Translations under genes and position numbers: made by a program
Assembly (NCBI GenBank): GCA_022615805.1
Contig: JAKEGO010000008.1
Span: forward strand, 1 to 14,146
Length of the DNA: 14,146 bases
Origin: Thermoplasmata archaeon
GTDB lineage: Archaea > Thermoplasmatota > JAKEGO01
Direction of reading: 5' to 3'
The notes under the pieces: generated by a model
Database searches by the model: none
Seen by the model: the letters and a program-made list of their open reading frames with translations, nothing else
What the model was told of the DNA's origin: nothing
Shown here: piece by piece, positions 13,916-14,146 of the stretch
Position numbering within the stretch: the first letter of the stretch is position 1
Layout: each line of letters starts with the position of its first letter

Positions 13916-14146
13916 ATGAGACGCGTGGCTTCGAAGGCCTCGATGCTCACCCTGGTGCTGATCCTCGCCTTCTCCAACGCGATGACGGGATGCGTTGAGG
14001 ACGACGAAGAACCGGAGGGGAACGACGAACCCATCATCACGGTCAACGGCGAAGAGTTCACGTTCGACGAACTGTTCGACCTGTTCGGCACGAAGACCAT
14101 CACAGTCGATGACGAGGACTACGAAGGCATCCCTCTCCACCTGATC
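13916..14146 (+). CDS. Lipoprotein with the same small domain, 3' end outside window
   Basis: The 77 visible codons start with a basic, hydrophobic signal (RRVASKASMLTLVLILAFSNA) and a lipobox MTGC with Cys26, followed by an acidic linker (EDDEEPEGNDEP). Then come VNGEEFTFDELFDLF and YEGIPLHLI, which line up with VNGVSFEWDSL and GYPLSDLV of the preceding protein. It is therefore a paralogue anchored by lipid where the neighbour uses a membrane helix. The ATG at 13916 is one base after the previous stop, with GAGGTGG six bases upstream, so the two are coupled in one operon. What follows is outside the window. Confidence 0.8.
   Translation, partial: MRRVASKASMLTLVLILAFSNAMTGCVEDDEEPEGNDEPIITVNGEEFTFDELFDLFGTKTITVDDEDYEGIPLHLI

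Noticed and set aside
13207..14103. 298-codon minus-strand ORF across the right edge
   Set aside because: It is the shadow of two genes with clear signal/anchor segments, binding site and promoter on the plus strand.

Overview
The window is a GC-rich piece of an archaeal chromosome, most likely from a euryarchaeon of the Thermoplasmata type; the lineage is an inference from protein resemblance only. The archaeal assignment itself is firm. It has aIF5B, aIF2 beta with a C-terminal TRAM domain, ribosomal proteins eL24, eS28, eL8/L7Ae and eL18, RNA polymerase subunit N, an archaeal pantoate kinase and an archaeal SepF. TATA boxes of the archaeal type lie about 25 bases ahead of predicted transcript starts.

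Layout. 1-2835, minus strand: the conserved cluster rpl7ae-rps28e-rpl24e-ndk-infB, read from a TATA box near 2906; infB runs off the left edge. 3000-4151, minus: a class I/II aminotransferase with its own promoter. 4269-6537, minus: aIF2 beta-TRAM followed by an unrecognised TPR-repeat protein. 6538-6986: a 449-base spacer between divergent units with two plus-strand TATA-like boxes. 6987-8371, plus: rpl18e-rpl13-rps9-rpoN. 8493-9999, minus: an unrecognised secreted, membrane-anchored protein followed by pantoate kinase. 10111-12552, plus: a large secreted clostripain-type (C11) protease with a beta-helix region. 12715-13080, plus: sepF, the FtsZ anchor. 13459-14146, plus: two extracytoplasmic proteins that share a small domain resembling the oxidoreductase molybdopterin-binding fold; one is held by a membrane helix and the other is a lipoprotein cut by the window edge.

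The left and centre are housekeeping: translation initiation, ribosome, transcription, nucleotide balance and CoA synthesis. The right third is cell surface and cell division.

Two modes of translation start are visible. Five promoters put the ATG 25-27 bases after the TATA centre, which implies leaderless mRNAs. The two ribosomal operons have short leaders with strong Shine-Dalgarno sequences. The points most worth a second look are the apparent CTG start of rpl18e, a 20-codon ORF with an excellent ribosome binding site wedged between ndk and infB and overlapping infB by ATGA, and the paired small-domain surface proteins at the right edge. I saw no tRNA, rRNA, CRISPR array, insertion sequence or obvious defence system.
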